5,067 nucleotides of DNA from Coriobacteriaceae bacterium (lineage in GTDB: Bacteria; Actinomycetota; Coriobacteriia; Coriobacteriales; UBA8131), in the NCBI GenBank assembly GCA_012515495.1, contig JAAYYH010000208.1:1-5067 (forward strand), in the 5' to 3' direction. Under the pieces are notes generated by a model that had not been told where the DNA came from, did not search any database, and worked only from the letters and a program-made list of their open reading frames with translations. The stretch's first letter is position 1. Each line of letters opens with the position of its first letter. The position numbers and the translations under genes are program-made. This document shows, piece by piece, positions 1-5,067 of the stretch.

Positions 1-398
1 ACTTTGGTTTCATGGCCTTCACCGGCTATGGTGCGTTTTGGATCTCGTTGGTATTCCTGCTCTCCTTTGGCACCAGCCCGTTGTTGGGAGAGATCTTCCC
101 GGCCTTCAAGATGGTAGGATTTGACCTAGGCTGGTTCCTCGTGGCCTGGACTATCTTCACCGCGATCCTCTTCTTAGGAGCCATCAGGCAGAATACGGTG
201 CTGGCACTGGTCTTCTTGACACTGCTGCTGGGCTTCATCGGCTTGGATATCCGTGAGTTTGCGAAAAGTGAGATTGCTGGGCAATTCGCGGCGTACGACT
301 TAATTATCTGCGCGGCACTGGCGATGTATTTGGGCGCTGCTACAGCGCTCAAGGATACAGGCATCTCGCTGCCAACTGGCAAGGCGTGGATCAAGTAA
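1..398 (+). CDS. Acetate uptake transporter, GPR1/FUN34/YaaH (SatP) family, 3' part only
   Basis: This is the C-terminal part of an inner-membrane acetate/succinate-type transporter. The reading frame is open to the left edge (codons from position 3), so the ATG at 12 is internal; the true start and the family's NPAPLGL-like signature lie outside the window. Visible residues begin FGFMAFTGYGAFW, which matches the conserved F-G-x-x-A-F-x-x-YGAFW segment of the family. About four hydrophobic helices follow (roughly residues 5-25, 40-58, 62-77 and 93-110 counted from the ATG at 12), with the typical GWFLVAWTIFT helix. The family has six helices, so about two are missing at the N-terminus. The protein ends in a short hydrophilic tail (TGKAWIK) and a TAA stop. 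In anaerobes such proteins move acetate or related small carboxylates across the membrane. The family is clear; the substrate is inferred from it. Confidence 0.88.
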   Translation, partial: FGFMAFTGYGAFWISLVFLLSFGTSPLLGEIFPAFKMVGFDLGWFLVAWTIFTAILFLGAIRQNTVLALVFLTLLLGFIGLDIREFAKSEIAGQFAAYDLIICAALAMYLGAATALKDTGISLPTGKAWIK

Positions 399-476
399 CA
401 CGTGGTATATAAACGAGAGCGCATGCTCAGAGTGTAAGAGCAGGCAGTGCGCCTAGGAAACCACGAGGCACGGCGA

Positions 477-967
477 AGTTGTATAAGTACGATATGGCAG
501 CTGCAGAAAGGGATGGAAGAGTCCCTGATGGGACGATTTGAGATTTTGTATTGCCCGCATTGGAGTTTTTCGGAATGCCGAATGGCCTTTGACTACACCC
601 TCGATGAGTTCCTCTTTTTTGGTGGTTTCCCCGGTCCCGCATCACTGAGGGATGATGAGGAACGTTGGGCTCGGTACATGGGGGCCTCGATTGTCGAAAT
701 TTGCTTGATAAGGTTGGTATGTTGTGCGGTCTCCAGAAGCTCTCGCCTAACAAAATCAGGGTCCGGAAGAGTTCTCCACGTCTGATTGTGATTCAGAAGG
801 GAAGGCGCGTAACGGCGATCGAAGTAAAAAGCGGTCGCTTGAAGCGGCTTGGCGGCAGCATGGCATTTCTTAAAGAGTTTCCCGAAGCGATGTCATTAGT
901 TGTCGGTAGCCAGTCGATTACCCTCGAGGCGTTTCTCTCCGGAGAGGTTCCGCTTTTCAAGGAGTGA
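477..967 (+). pseudogene. Decayed ATP-binding protein with DUF4143-type C-terminus
   Basis: Three pieces of an AAA ATPase/DUF4143 protein can be read, but not as one gene. Piece 1 (about 483-694, one frame) contains LQKGMEESLMGRFEI, PHWSFSE, LDEFLFFGGFPG and RWARYMGASIVE, the conserved end of the ATPase region. Piece 2 (about 698-790) lies in another frame and contains GMLCGLQKLSPNKIR and SSPRLIV from the DUF4143 part. Piece 3 (about 797-967, same frame as piece 2) has TAIEVKSGR, the PD-(D/E)XK-like strand, and ends VPLFKE before a TGA. Family members have roughly 400 residues; about 160 remain. The Walker A/B N-terminus is absent, some 60-70 codons are missing between pieces 1 and 2, and around 100 between pieces 2 and 3 (estimates from memory of the family). 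A sequencing error could explain the frame change but not the gaps. The ATPase cannot be functional. Confidence 0.8.
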
Positions 968-1021
968 GCCGCTCCCTGCACCACCACCCTTTAATACTTC
1001 GAGTATGTCCCTCAATCCTTC

Positions 1022-1050
1022 TTGACTAAATCACTCTGACGTAAGAGAAT
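1022..1050 (+). promoter_or_regulatory. Candidate sigma-70-type promoter of the SOS cassette
   Basis: TTGACT at 1022-1027 is followed after 17 bases by GAGAAT at 1045-1050 (five of six and four of six consensus positions). Transcription would start near 1057, inside the LexA palindrome that begins at 1047, so bound LexA would overlap the -10 element and the start site. This geometry supports both the promoter and the operator. The hexamers were matched by eye. Confidence 0.55.
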
Positions 1051-1074
1051 AATCGAACAAATGTTCGATTATTC
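1047..1074 (+). promoter_or_regulatory. LexA operator (SOS box) within a 28-bp perfect palindrome
   Basis: CGAACAAATGTTCG at 1054-1067 matches the Gram-positive LexA/DinR consensus CGAACRNRYGTTCG at every position. The dyad extends well past the consensus: 13-base arms at 1047-1059 and 1062-1074 are exact reverse complements around a central AA. It sits just downstream of the candidate -10 element and about 93 bases before the first ATG of a small gene plus Y-family polymerase pair, the expected place for an SOS operator. LexA repression with release on RecA activation is inferred from the match and the context. Confidence 0.9.
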
Positions 1075-1151
1075 GATTACCGCCGCGCTGCCCAGCTGGT
1101 GCCGTGTCCGCTTCAGCGACGACGCGTCTTTTACCAGCCGACTGCGCTTAC

Positions 1152-1157
1152 AGAGGG
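1152..1157 (+). promoter_or_regulatory. Ribosome binding site deciding the start of the small SOS gene
   Basis: AGAGGG lies 9 bases before the ATG at 1167. The alternative GTG at 1104 in the same frame has no comparable purine run at the right distance, so 1167 is preferred. Confidence 0.55.
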
Positions 1158-1166
1158 TTGGCAAAC

Positions 1167-1454
1167 ATGGTGCAAGGCATAGAACGCAGACAAAAGCGCT
1201 ACGTCGAAGTGGTCTCGCGCACTGGGACTGACGGCAAGGTGATGCCGCTTTCCATCACCTGGGACGATGGTCGTGTATTCGAGGTTGACCGCGTAACAGA
1301 CGTTCGCCGCGCTGCCTCGCTCAAGGTGGGTGGCAGTGGCACACGTTATATCTGCGAGATCATGGGTGTGCGCACCTTCCTGTATTTCGAGGATCCGCTG
1401 TGGTTTGTCGAGGAGAAGGTTGCGCAAATTGGTCCACCGGTGATTGGGGAATGA
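1167..1454 (+). CDS. Small SOS-cassette protein of unknown function, partner of the Y-family polymerase
   Basis: A 95-residue soluble protein without signal peptide or membrane helix. It starts MVQGIERRQKRYVEVV and carries short strand-like segments: MPLSITWDDGRVFEVDRV (about residues 25-42), then RRAASLKVGGSGTRYICEIMG and a C-terminal EDPLWFVEE. From memory, very similar small proteins sit directly before or after this type of DNA polymerase IV in Clostridia and other Gram-positives, and a comparable beta-rich small protein (DUF6504) accompanies dinB in actinobacteria; whether they share a fold is unknown to me. The stop codon overlaps the polymerase start (ATGA at 1451-1454), so the two genes are very likely cotranslated and LexA-regulated together. 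An accessory role for the polymerase is inference from linkage only. The ATG at 1167 is chosen over the GTG at 1104 because of the ribosome binding site and because the extra 21 residues look unrelated to the rest. Confidence 0.82.
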   Translation: MVQGIERRQKRYVEVVSRTGTDGKVMPLSITWDDGRVFEVDRVTDVRRAASLKVGGSGTRYICEIMGVRTFLYFEDPLWFVEEKVAQIGPPVIGE

Positions 1455-2743
1455 CGCAGATGGACTCTCGCCCCCGCGTCATCCTGCATGCCGACATGAA
1501 CTGCTTCTACGCCGCGGTGGAATGCCTACATCGTCCCGAGCTGCGCGACAAGCCGGTGGTGGTGGGCGGTCACGAAGAGCTGCGCCATGGCATCGTGTTG
1601 GCCAAGAACCTGATGGCCAAGCGCTGCGGTGTCAAGACTGCGATGAGTTTGGTGGAGGCTCGCCACATCTGCCCTGAGCTAGTTACCATCCCGCCTGATT
1701 ACAATCTCTACATGCGTTTTAGCCGTATGGCGCGCTCCATCTACTACGACTACACAGACCTCGTGGAGCCCTTTGGTCCCGACGAAGCCTGGCTCGACGT
1801 TACGGGCAGCGCGCACCTCTGGGGCGGCGATGCCTACTTGATGGCCTGCGAGATCAGCGAGCGTGTCAAGGCTGAGCTAGGCGTAACTATCTCCATCGGC
1901 ATCAGCTGGAACAAGGTCTTCGCCAAGTTTGGCAGCGACTACCAAAAGCCAGATGCTATCACGGTGATCACGCCAGACAACTATCGGCAGATAGTCTGGC
2001 AGGCACCGGTGGAGGAGCTGCTCTATGTGGGCCGAGCCACTAAGCACAAACTCAATGCCTCGGCGGTGTTCACGATAGGCGAACTGGCAATCGAGGACCC
2101 TCGGTTACTGGTAAATAAGTTTGGCAAGATCGGCCCCATGCTGCAGTACTTTGCGTTGGGCGAGGACATCACCCCAGTGAAGGTTCTCGACCCTCAGACC
2201 TCGCAGGTGGACTATGACATCAAGAGCATCGGCAATGGCCTCACCGCTCCGCACGACATCCTCACGCGCCGCGATGCCCGCCTGCTTATCTCGCTACTCT
2301 CGGAGTCTGTCGCCCAACGCCTGCGCGAGCAGCGCCTGAAAGCCCGTACCATCTGCATATCGGTGCGCGATGCCGCCGATCTCACCTACTACACACGACA
2401 GGCACCGTTGCCACGGGCCAGCAACATCACCAACGAGATCGCTCAGGCGGCCTTTGAGCTGCTTTGCGCCAATGAGCCGCTGGATGGCTCGCATGCCATC
2501 CGCACGATGGGAGTGCGCGCGGCCGATCTGCAGAACGTAAGCGCGCCGTTGCAGCTGGATATCTTTGGTGATGAGGAGAAGCGCGCATCCCTGGAGCGTT
2601 TGGATATCACGATCGATGACCTACGTCGGCGCTTTGGCAACAACATCGTGCGTCGGGCCGTAGCCTTAGGCGATGAGCAGATGACGCCGTTGGACATCCA
2701 GCGCGACAACGTCATCCACCCCGTGGGATTCCTGAACAGCTGA
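1451..2743 (+). CDS. dinB: Y-family DNA polymerase (DNA polymerase IV type), LexA-regulated translesion polymerase
   Basis: A 430-residue error-prone polymerase that copies past damaged bases. The palm motif HADMNCFYAAVE (residues 13-24) gives metal ligand D15 and probable steric-gate Y20. The second catalytic motif is FGPDEAWLDVTG with D111 and E112. SWNKVFAKFGSDYQKPDA follows (about 155-172), then a helix-hairpin-helix thumb around LLYVGRATKHKL (from about 190) and a little-finger domain from about 240 to 350. QLDIF at 368-372 fits the beta-clamp binding motif QLxLF, placed internally, followed by a tail ending HPVGFLNS. Length and this ending match the Gram-positive subfamily of pol IV rather than E. 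coli DinB (about 351 residues). The ATG at 1451 overlaps the upstream stop, with GGTGAT at 1439-1444 as a possible ribosome site; an ATG at 1460 with GGGGA at 1446-1450 is an equally good start. The proline directly before D111 is unusual. The gene is intact and expected to be damage-induced. Confidence 0.94.
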   Translation: MTQMDSRPRVILHADMNCFYAAVECLHRPELRDKPVVVGGHEELRHGIVLAKNLMAKRCGVKTAMSLVEARHICPELVTIPPDYNLYMRFSRMARSIYYDYTDLVEPFGPDEAWLDVTGSAHLWGGDAYLMACEISERVKAELGVTISIGISWNKVFAKFGSDYQKPDAITVITPDNYRQIVWQAPVEELLYVGRATKHKLNASAVFTIGELAIEDPRLLVNKFGKIGPMLQYFALGEDITPVKVLDPQTSQVDYDIKSIGNGLTAPHDILTRRDARLLISLLSESVAQRLREQRLKARTICISVRDAADLTYYTRQAPLPRASNITNEIAQAAFELLCANEPLDGSHAIRTMGVRAADLQNVSAPLQLDIFGDEEKRASLERLDITIDDLRRRFGNNIVRRAVALGDEQMTPLDIQRDNVIHPVGFLNS

Positions 2744-2905
2744 GGAGAAGGAGGGTCTGCTGCGGTTGCGGTGTGGGCCCCGTGGCGGTTATTGTATTCG
2801 TGCCGGTCGCGCACAGGGACATCGGACAGCTGTGCACAATGTGGATTGGCTTGCGACATGGCCGTACACAGAATTGCACTCTAATCACTCGATGCCTTGG
2901 TTGGC
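2744..2905. other. Convergent intergenic gap without a recognisable terminator
   Basis: This 162-base gap separates the polymerase (plus strand) from the cation transporter (minus strand). I looked for a GC-rich hairpin followed by a T run on either strand and found none. The best dyad is GCACAG/CTGTGC (2811-2816 and 2830-2835) with a 13-base loop and no T tract. Transcripts may end by Rho or run into the opposing gene. Confidence 0.5.
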
Positions 2906-3910
2906 TCAAGCGGCTGGCACGTCCGCTCCGCACTCGTCGGTGTCGACCAACGCAGATGGCGCTACCGCTTCGACGCAGGTGCTCACGTAGGTGTCTTCCG
3001 AGCTCAGGTAGCCCTTGATGGCAGCCTTGATCTGCGTGATGGCGGTCATGACCTCTGCGGCCGAGACGCTGCCGTCGGCGGAAAAGACCACGTCGGCCTC
3101 CACGAGTACGGCGTTGGCGCCAATCGCCACAGTCTTGATGCGTCGGCACTCCAACACGTGATCAGTGTTCTCAACCAGTTCTTTGATGCGGGTGAGCTGA
3201 GCATCTGGTAGCGACTCACCAATGATCAGTGAAGCGATCTCGCGACCCAAAACGCCAGCAGCCACAATCAGCAACACGCCAATCGCTGCTCCACCAATGG
3301 CATCGAAGAGCAGGTTGTTGGTGATGAGTGTTAGAGATACTCCAGCCAGAGCGAATATCAAACCCAGCATGGCTGCGAAGTCCTCGGTGAGGATGACTAT
3401 CAAGGAGGAGTTACGCGTCTCCTTGAAGAAGGCGAAGATGCCTTTATTGGTGCCGTCCAGCTCTTGCTGCTCCTTGACTTCGTGCAGGGCGACACGCAGG
3501 CTGTAGCCCTCAAGTGCTATCGAGATTGCGAGGATAACCACGGCGATGATGTAGCTTGAGGGGTCGTGCGCGGCGGCTACACCCTCATTGATATGCGAGA
3601 TCTTCTCGATAGCCTCCATTAGCGAGTAAGCGCCACCAACAAAGAACAGCAGGGTAGCCACCAAAAACGATGCGAAGAACGTAGCGCGGGCGTGGCCGAA
3701 GGGATGTTTCTTGTCTGGTGCCTTGCGAGCCTTTCGCTTGCCAAAGAGCAACACAACCTGATTCATGGCGTCGGCAACGGAGTGGATACCTTCCGAGAAC
3801 ATCGAAGCCGATCCCGAGATGAATGCCACCGCGAACTTCATCACCGCGATGATCGAGTTCGCTGCCAGTGCAGTGAGTATCGCCTTGTTCTTCATGTAAC
3901 TCGCTTTCAT
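2906..3910 (-). CDS. Cation diffusion facilitator family transporter, SLC30A9/ZnT9-like branch
   Basis: A 334-residue inner-membrane divalent metal/proton antiporter. Numbered from the ATG at 3910: N-terminal helices at about 11-32 and 37-57, the latter with the metal-site motif HSVAD (H43, D47); loop KKHPFGHARA (69-76), a family hallmark; further helices at about 79-100, 120-140, 168-192 and 200-225; then a cytoplasmic domain (from about 230) of the usual ferredoxin-like type and a Cys-containing tail. Helix 5 reads VILTEDFAAMLG (E176, D177) instead of the classical HxxxD, as in SLC30A9/ZnT9-like members, and the IALEGYSL and KETRNSS segments fit that branch too. Metal specificity cannot be read; zinc, cobalt or manganese are possible. 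Start choice is uncertain: ATG 3910 is preceded by GCGGGG, ATG 3895 is also possible, and ATG 3955 lacks a ribosome site and would run through the 20-bp repeats. Convergent with the polymerase and divergent from the prepilin gene. Confidence 0.9.
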   Translation of the reverse strand: MKASYMKNKAILTALAANSIIAVMKFAVAFISGSASMFSEGIHSVADAMNQVVLLFGKRKARKAPDKKHPFGHARATFFASFLVATLLFFVGGAYSLMEAIEKISHINEGVAAAHDPSSYIIAVVILAISIALEGYSLRVALHEVKEQQELDGTNKGIFAFFKETRNSSLIVILTEDFAAMLGLIFALAGVSLTLITNNLLFDAIGGAAIGVLLIVAAGVLGREIASLIIGESLPDAQLTRIKELVENTDHVLECRRIKTVAIGANAVLVEADVVFSADGSVSAAEVMTAITQIKAAIKGYLSSEDTYVSTCVEAVAPSALVDTDECGADVPAA

Positions 3911-4010
3911 CGGTTTGCGAAGCCCCGCGAATGAACGCGAAGCAATACAAAGCATATTGAATTAATGTGAACAAACGCGAAGCACCGCAGATCAACACGA
4001 TACATCGCGA
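3911..4010. repeat. Degenerate 20-bp tandem array upstream of the cation transporter
   Basis: Cut into 20-base rows from 3911, the sequence shows GCGAAGC at the same column in rows 1, 2 and 4 (3917-3923, 3937-3943, 3977-3983). Row 5 (3991-4010) keeps the flanks ATCAAC and CGCGA, and row 3 is strongly diverged and AT-rich. The consensus by eye is ATCAACGCGAAGCACCGCGA. AACGCGAAGCA occurs exactly at 3934-3944 and 3974-3984. The array touches the chosen start codon of the minus-strand transporter, so it covers its leader and perhaps its promoter. Twenty bases is about two helical turns, which suits repeated binding on one DNA face. The function is unknown; it may also be a decayed tandem duplication. 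Confidence 0.6.
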
Positions 4011-4081
4011 TAAGATATTATATGGGTATTTTAAGAAACTATTCATGGACAATTCCCTAGTGGACAATAAGCCTGTATCCT
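4011..4081. other. AT-rich non-coding spacer between divergent genes, with an 8-base direct repeat
   Basis: No coding potential is seen. TGGACAAT occurs at 4046-4053 and again at 4061-4068, 15 bases apart. It could be a chance duplication or a binding site pair upstream of the prepilin promoter. Nothing else stands out. Confidence 0.35.
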
Positions 4082-4109
4082 TTGACGTCCATATGAATTG
4101 ATGAATAAA
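4082..4109 (+). promoter_or_regulatory. Candidate promoter of the prepilin gene
   Basis: TTGACG at 4082-4087 and AATAAA at 4104-4109 are separated by 16 bases (five of six and four of six consensus positions). The leader to the ATG at 4151 would be about 35 bases. Matched by eye only, in an AT-rich stretch where chance matches are common. Confidence 0.4.
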
Positions 4110-4126
4110 AACGGCAATTATTTGCC
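4107..4126 (-). terminator. Weak hairpin plus T run on the minus strand within the prepilin leader
   Basis: GGCAA (4113-4117) pairs with TTGCC (4122-4126) around a four-base loop. Read on the minus strand, the hairpin is followed by GTTTTTA, the shape of a small intrinsic terminator; it could stop antisense transcription before the transporter. On the plus strand it would be a leader hairpin ahead of the ribosome site. With only five base pairs, it may have no function. Confidence 0.25.
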
Positions 4127-4138
4127 TTGAGGGATAGC

Positions 4139-4144
4139 GGGGGG
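4139..4144 (+). promoter_or_regulatory. G-rich ribosome binding site of the prepilin gene
   Basis: A run of six G residues ends six bases before the ATG at 4151 and is followed by TGGAGC. It is purine-rich enough to pair with the 16S tail, though unlike a canonical AGGAGG. It supports the start that gives the correct short prepilin leader. Confidence 0.5.
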
Positions 4145-4150
4145 TGGAGC

Positions 4151-4924
4151 ATGAGGAAGAATTCCGGATTCACACTGGTGGAAATGCTGGTAGTGGTCGC
4201 TATCATCGCGATACTCGTGGCCGTTGCCATACCAGCGTTCAATTCGCAACTCGATAAAGCCCGTGAAACCGCCTGCAAGGCAAATCGTCGTTCTCTCTAC
4301 GCGGTTATGAGCGTGAATTATATGACGGATGAGTATCCGTCACTTTCCAGTGCGTTTGCCGATCTCTACAGTTTGCACAGCGCGGAATACAAGTGCCCAT
4401 CTGAGGGCACATATACTTGGGTGGATAACGGTGATGGCACGGGGCGGATCGTATGCAGCGTGCACGATGACGGTTCAGGATCAGGCCCCGGCGGGGACCC
4501 TGGAGACCCAGGGGGAGGAACCCCGTCGCCCGATTATTACCCTGGTACGACAATAACCCTGCAGCCGAGTTATTGGCCTCAACAGTCGGACTTCGCAGAA
4601 AACTGGAGCACCGTTAGCGTTAGCGCCGGCGGAGTCTTTCGCTATACGGACGGGAATTATTACGTTGTGAACAGAACTACCACGGTATCGAAGTCTCAAG
4701 CCGCTTCTGGTCCGGGTGGCGATGTCTATAACTGGTACAACACGCAGAGGATCACGGGCAGGATTGTGACGTATACAAGTCCCGATGAACAGAAATCCAC
4801 ACTAACCCGCGGCGATATCTGTCAGGTGGGGAACGATTACTATGTCTTCATCGATGGTGGAAGTTATGCGTATGGTCCAACGTCGCCGCTTTCAGGATCG
4901 TATCAGTGGTACAAGATACCTTAG
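4151..4924 (+). CDS. Type IV prepilin-like protein with Gly/Pro linker and duplicated C-terminal region
   Basis: A 257-residue protein beginning MRKNSG|FTLVEMLVVV. This is a class III signal with predicted prepilin-peptidase cleavage after G6, F at mature position 1 and the conserved E at +5 (E11). A single hydrophobic helix runs to about residue 29. The pilin head (about 30-105) ends with KCPSEGTYTW ... VCSVH, in which C82 and C102 may form a disulfide. Residues 108-132 are a Gly/Pro/Asp-rich linker. The rest is beta-type and rich in Tyr, Trp and Ser, with two similar stretches (about 153-199 and 217-256) that share STxxxxxG, GNxYYV and a closing WY. This recalls small carbohydrate-binding modules (CBM5/12-like), which is a guess from pattern only. 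The start at 4151 fits the short leader peptide. The gene has its own candidate promoter and no pilus assembly genes are visible. It is likely a surface-exposed or pseudopilin adhesin; the exact machine is unknown. Confidence 0.88.
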   Translation: MRKNSGFTLVEMLVVVAIIAILVAVAIPAFNSQLDKARETACKANRRSLYAVMSVNYMTDEYPSLSSAFADLYSLHSAEYKCPSEGTYTWVDNGDGTGRIVCSVHDDGSGSGPGGDPGDPGGGTPSPDYYPGTTITLQPSYWPQQSDFAENWSTVSVSAGGVFRYTDGNYYVVNRTTTVSKSQAASGPGGDVYNWYNTQRITGRIVTYTSPDEQKSTLTRGDICQVGNDYYVFIDGGSYAYGPTSPLSGSYQWYKIP

Positions 4925-5067
4925 GGGAAATTACAGCCGAAGTAGGCGCACAAAGGTAAGATACTGACGAGAAAGCAATATACTGCTACCATAGGTTATG
5001 GTTTAACTTGGGCTTCTAGCAGGGCAAAAGGATTGTGGATGTAAGCTGGACCCTCGCTTATGAAGTC
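4925..5067. other. Region after the prepilin gene with a nested inverted repeat
   Basis: No gene can be supported. CTGCTA (4983-4988) is complementary to TAGCAG (5017-5022). Between them, CCATA (4989-4993) pairs with TATGG (4997-5001) around GGT, followed by TTTAAC. It may be a weak terminator or a structured leader of a gene beyond the edge. A GTG at 5035 and an ATG at 5060 open frames that leave the window too soon to judge. Confidence 0.35.

Noticed and set aside
26..753. Minus-strand frames antisense to the acetate transporter and the pseudogene
   Set aside because: Composition is that of antisense shadows; the plus-strand frames have recognisable homology.
994..1006. Small hairpin ATACT-TCG-AGTAT after the pseudogene
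   Set aside because: Five weak pairs and no following T run; not convincing as a terminator.
1104..1166. N-terminal extension of the small SOS protein from a GTG codon
   Set aside because: No suitable ribosome site, and the 21 extra residues look unlike the rest; the ATG at 1167 has AGAGGG nine bases upstream.
2811..2835. GCACAG/CTGTGC dyad as a terminator between convergent genes
   Set aside because: Six pairs, a 13-base loop and no T tract on either strand.
2443..3149. Minus-strand open frames over the polymerase end and the convergent gap (2443-2859 and 2712-3149)
   Set aside because: They overlap well-supported genes, have low-complexity Arg/Ser-rich translations and no recognisable motif.
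3911..4010. CRISPR array
   Set aside because: Units are contiguous 20-mers without spacers and are degenerate; no cas genes are present.
3585..4067. Minus-strand 160-aa frame over the start of the transporter
   Set aside because: It is a shifted-frame shadow of the cation transporter, which has clear family motifs in its own frame.
4937..5022. Cyclic-di-GMP (GEMM-I) riboswitch resemblance: GCACAAAGG, GACG-AAAGC and a later GGTTA
   Set aside because: The GNRA-capped stem and the GCCGGGU-type 3' loop of that class are missing, and the CCATA/TATGG hairpin does not fit its fold. A covariance search against the GEMM-I model would decide.
5035..5067. Start of a further gene at GTG 5035 or ATG 5060
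   Set aside because: Only 11 codons or fewer are visible, and no well-spaced ribosome site is seen; it cannot be supported.

Overview
The window looks like a chromosomal stretch of a Gram-positive bacterium with moderately high GC. A Coriobacteriia-type actinobacterium is my best guess, with Clostridia as the alternative. The supporting signs are a LexA operator of the Bacillus/actinobacterial type (CGAAC-N4-GTTCG), a Y-family polymerase of the subfamily common in Gram-positive anaerobes, a decayed AAA/DUF4143 ATPase, and a Gram-positive-style type IV prepilin with a CP...CxxH segment. The taxon is inferred from protein character, not from any marker gene.

Layout, left to right. (1) Positions 1-398: 3' end of an acetate transporter of the GPR1/FUN34/YaaH (SatP) family, cut by the window edge. 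(2) About 477-967: remains of an ATP-binding DUF4143 protein, broken by large internal deletions and a frame change. (3) 1022-2743: an SOS-type cassette made of a promoter (TTGACT-17-GAGAAT), a LexA box inside a perfect 28-bp palindrome, a 95-aa protein of unknown function, and a Y-family DNA polymerase whose start overlaps the stop of the small gene. (4) 2906-3910, minus strand: a cation diffusion facilitator resembling the SLC30A9/ZnT9 branch, convergent with the polymerase. (5) 3911-4010: a degenerate array of about five 20-bp units abutting the chosen start codon of the transporter. (6) 4151-4924: a type IV prepilin-like protein with an added Gly/Pro linker and a C-terminal region that appears internally duplicated. 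(7) 4925-5067: non-coding, with a nested inverted repeat.

How the parts work together: the small protein and the polymerase form a translationally coupled pair that LexA should repress until DNA damage, giving damage-inducible translesion synthesis. The other genes look like independent units. The two most unusual features are the 20-bp periodic array upstream of the metal transporter, which could be an operator array, and the composite prepilin. I see no CRISPR array, tRNA, rRNA or insertion sequence.
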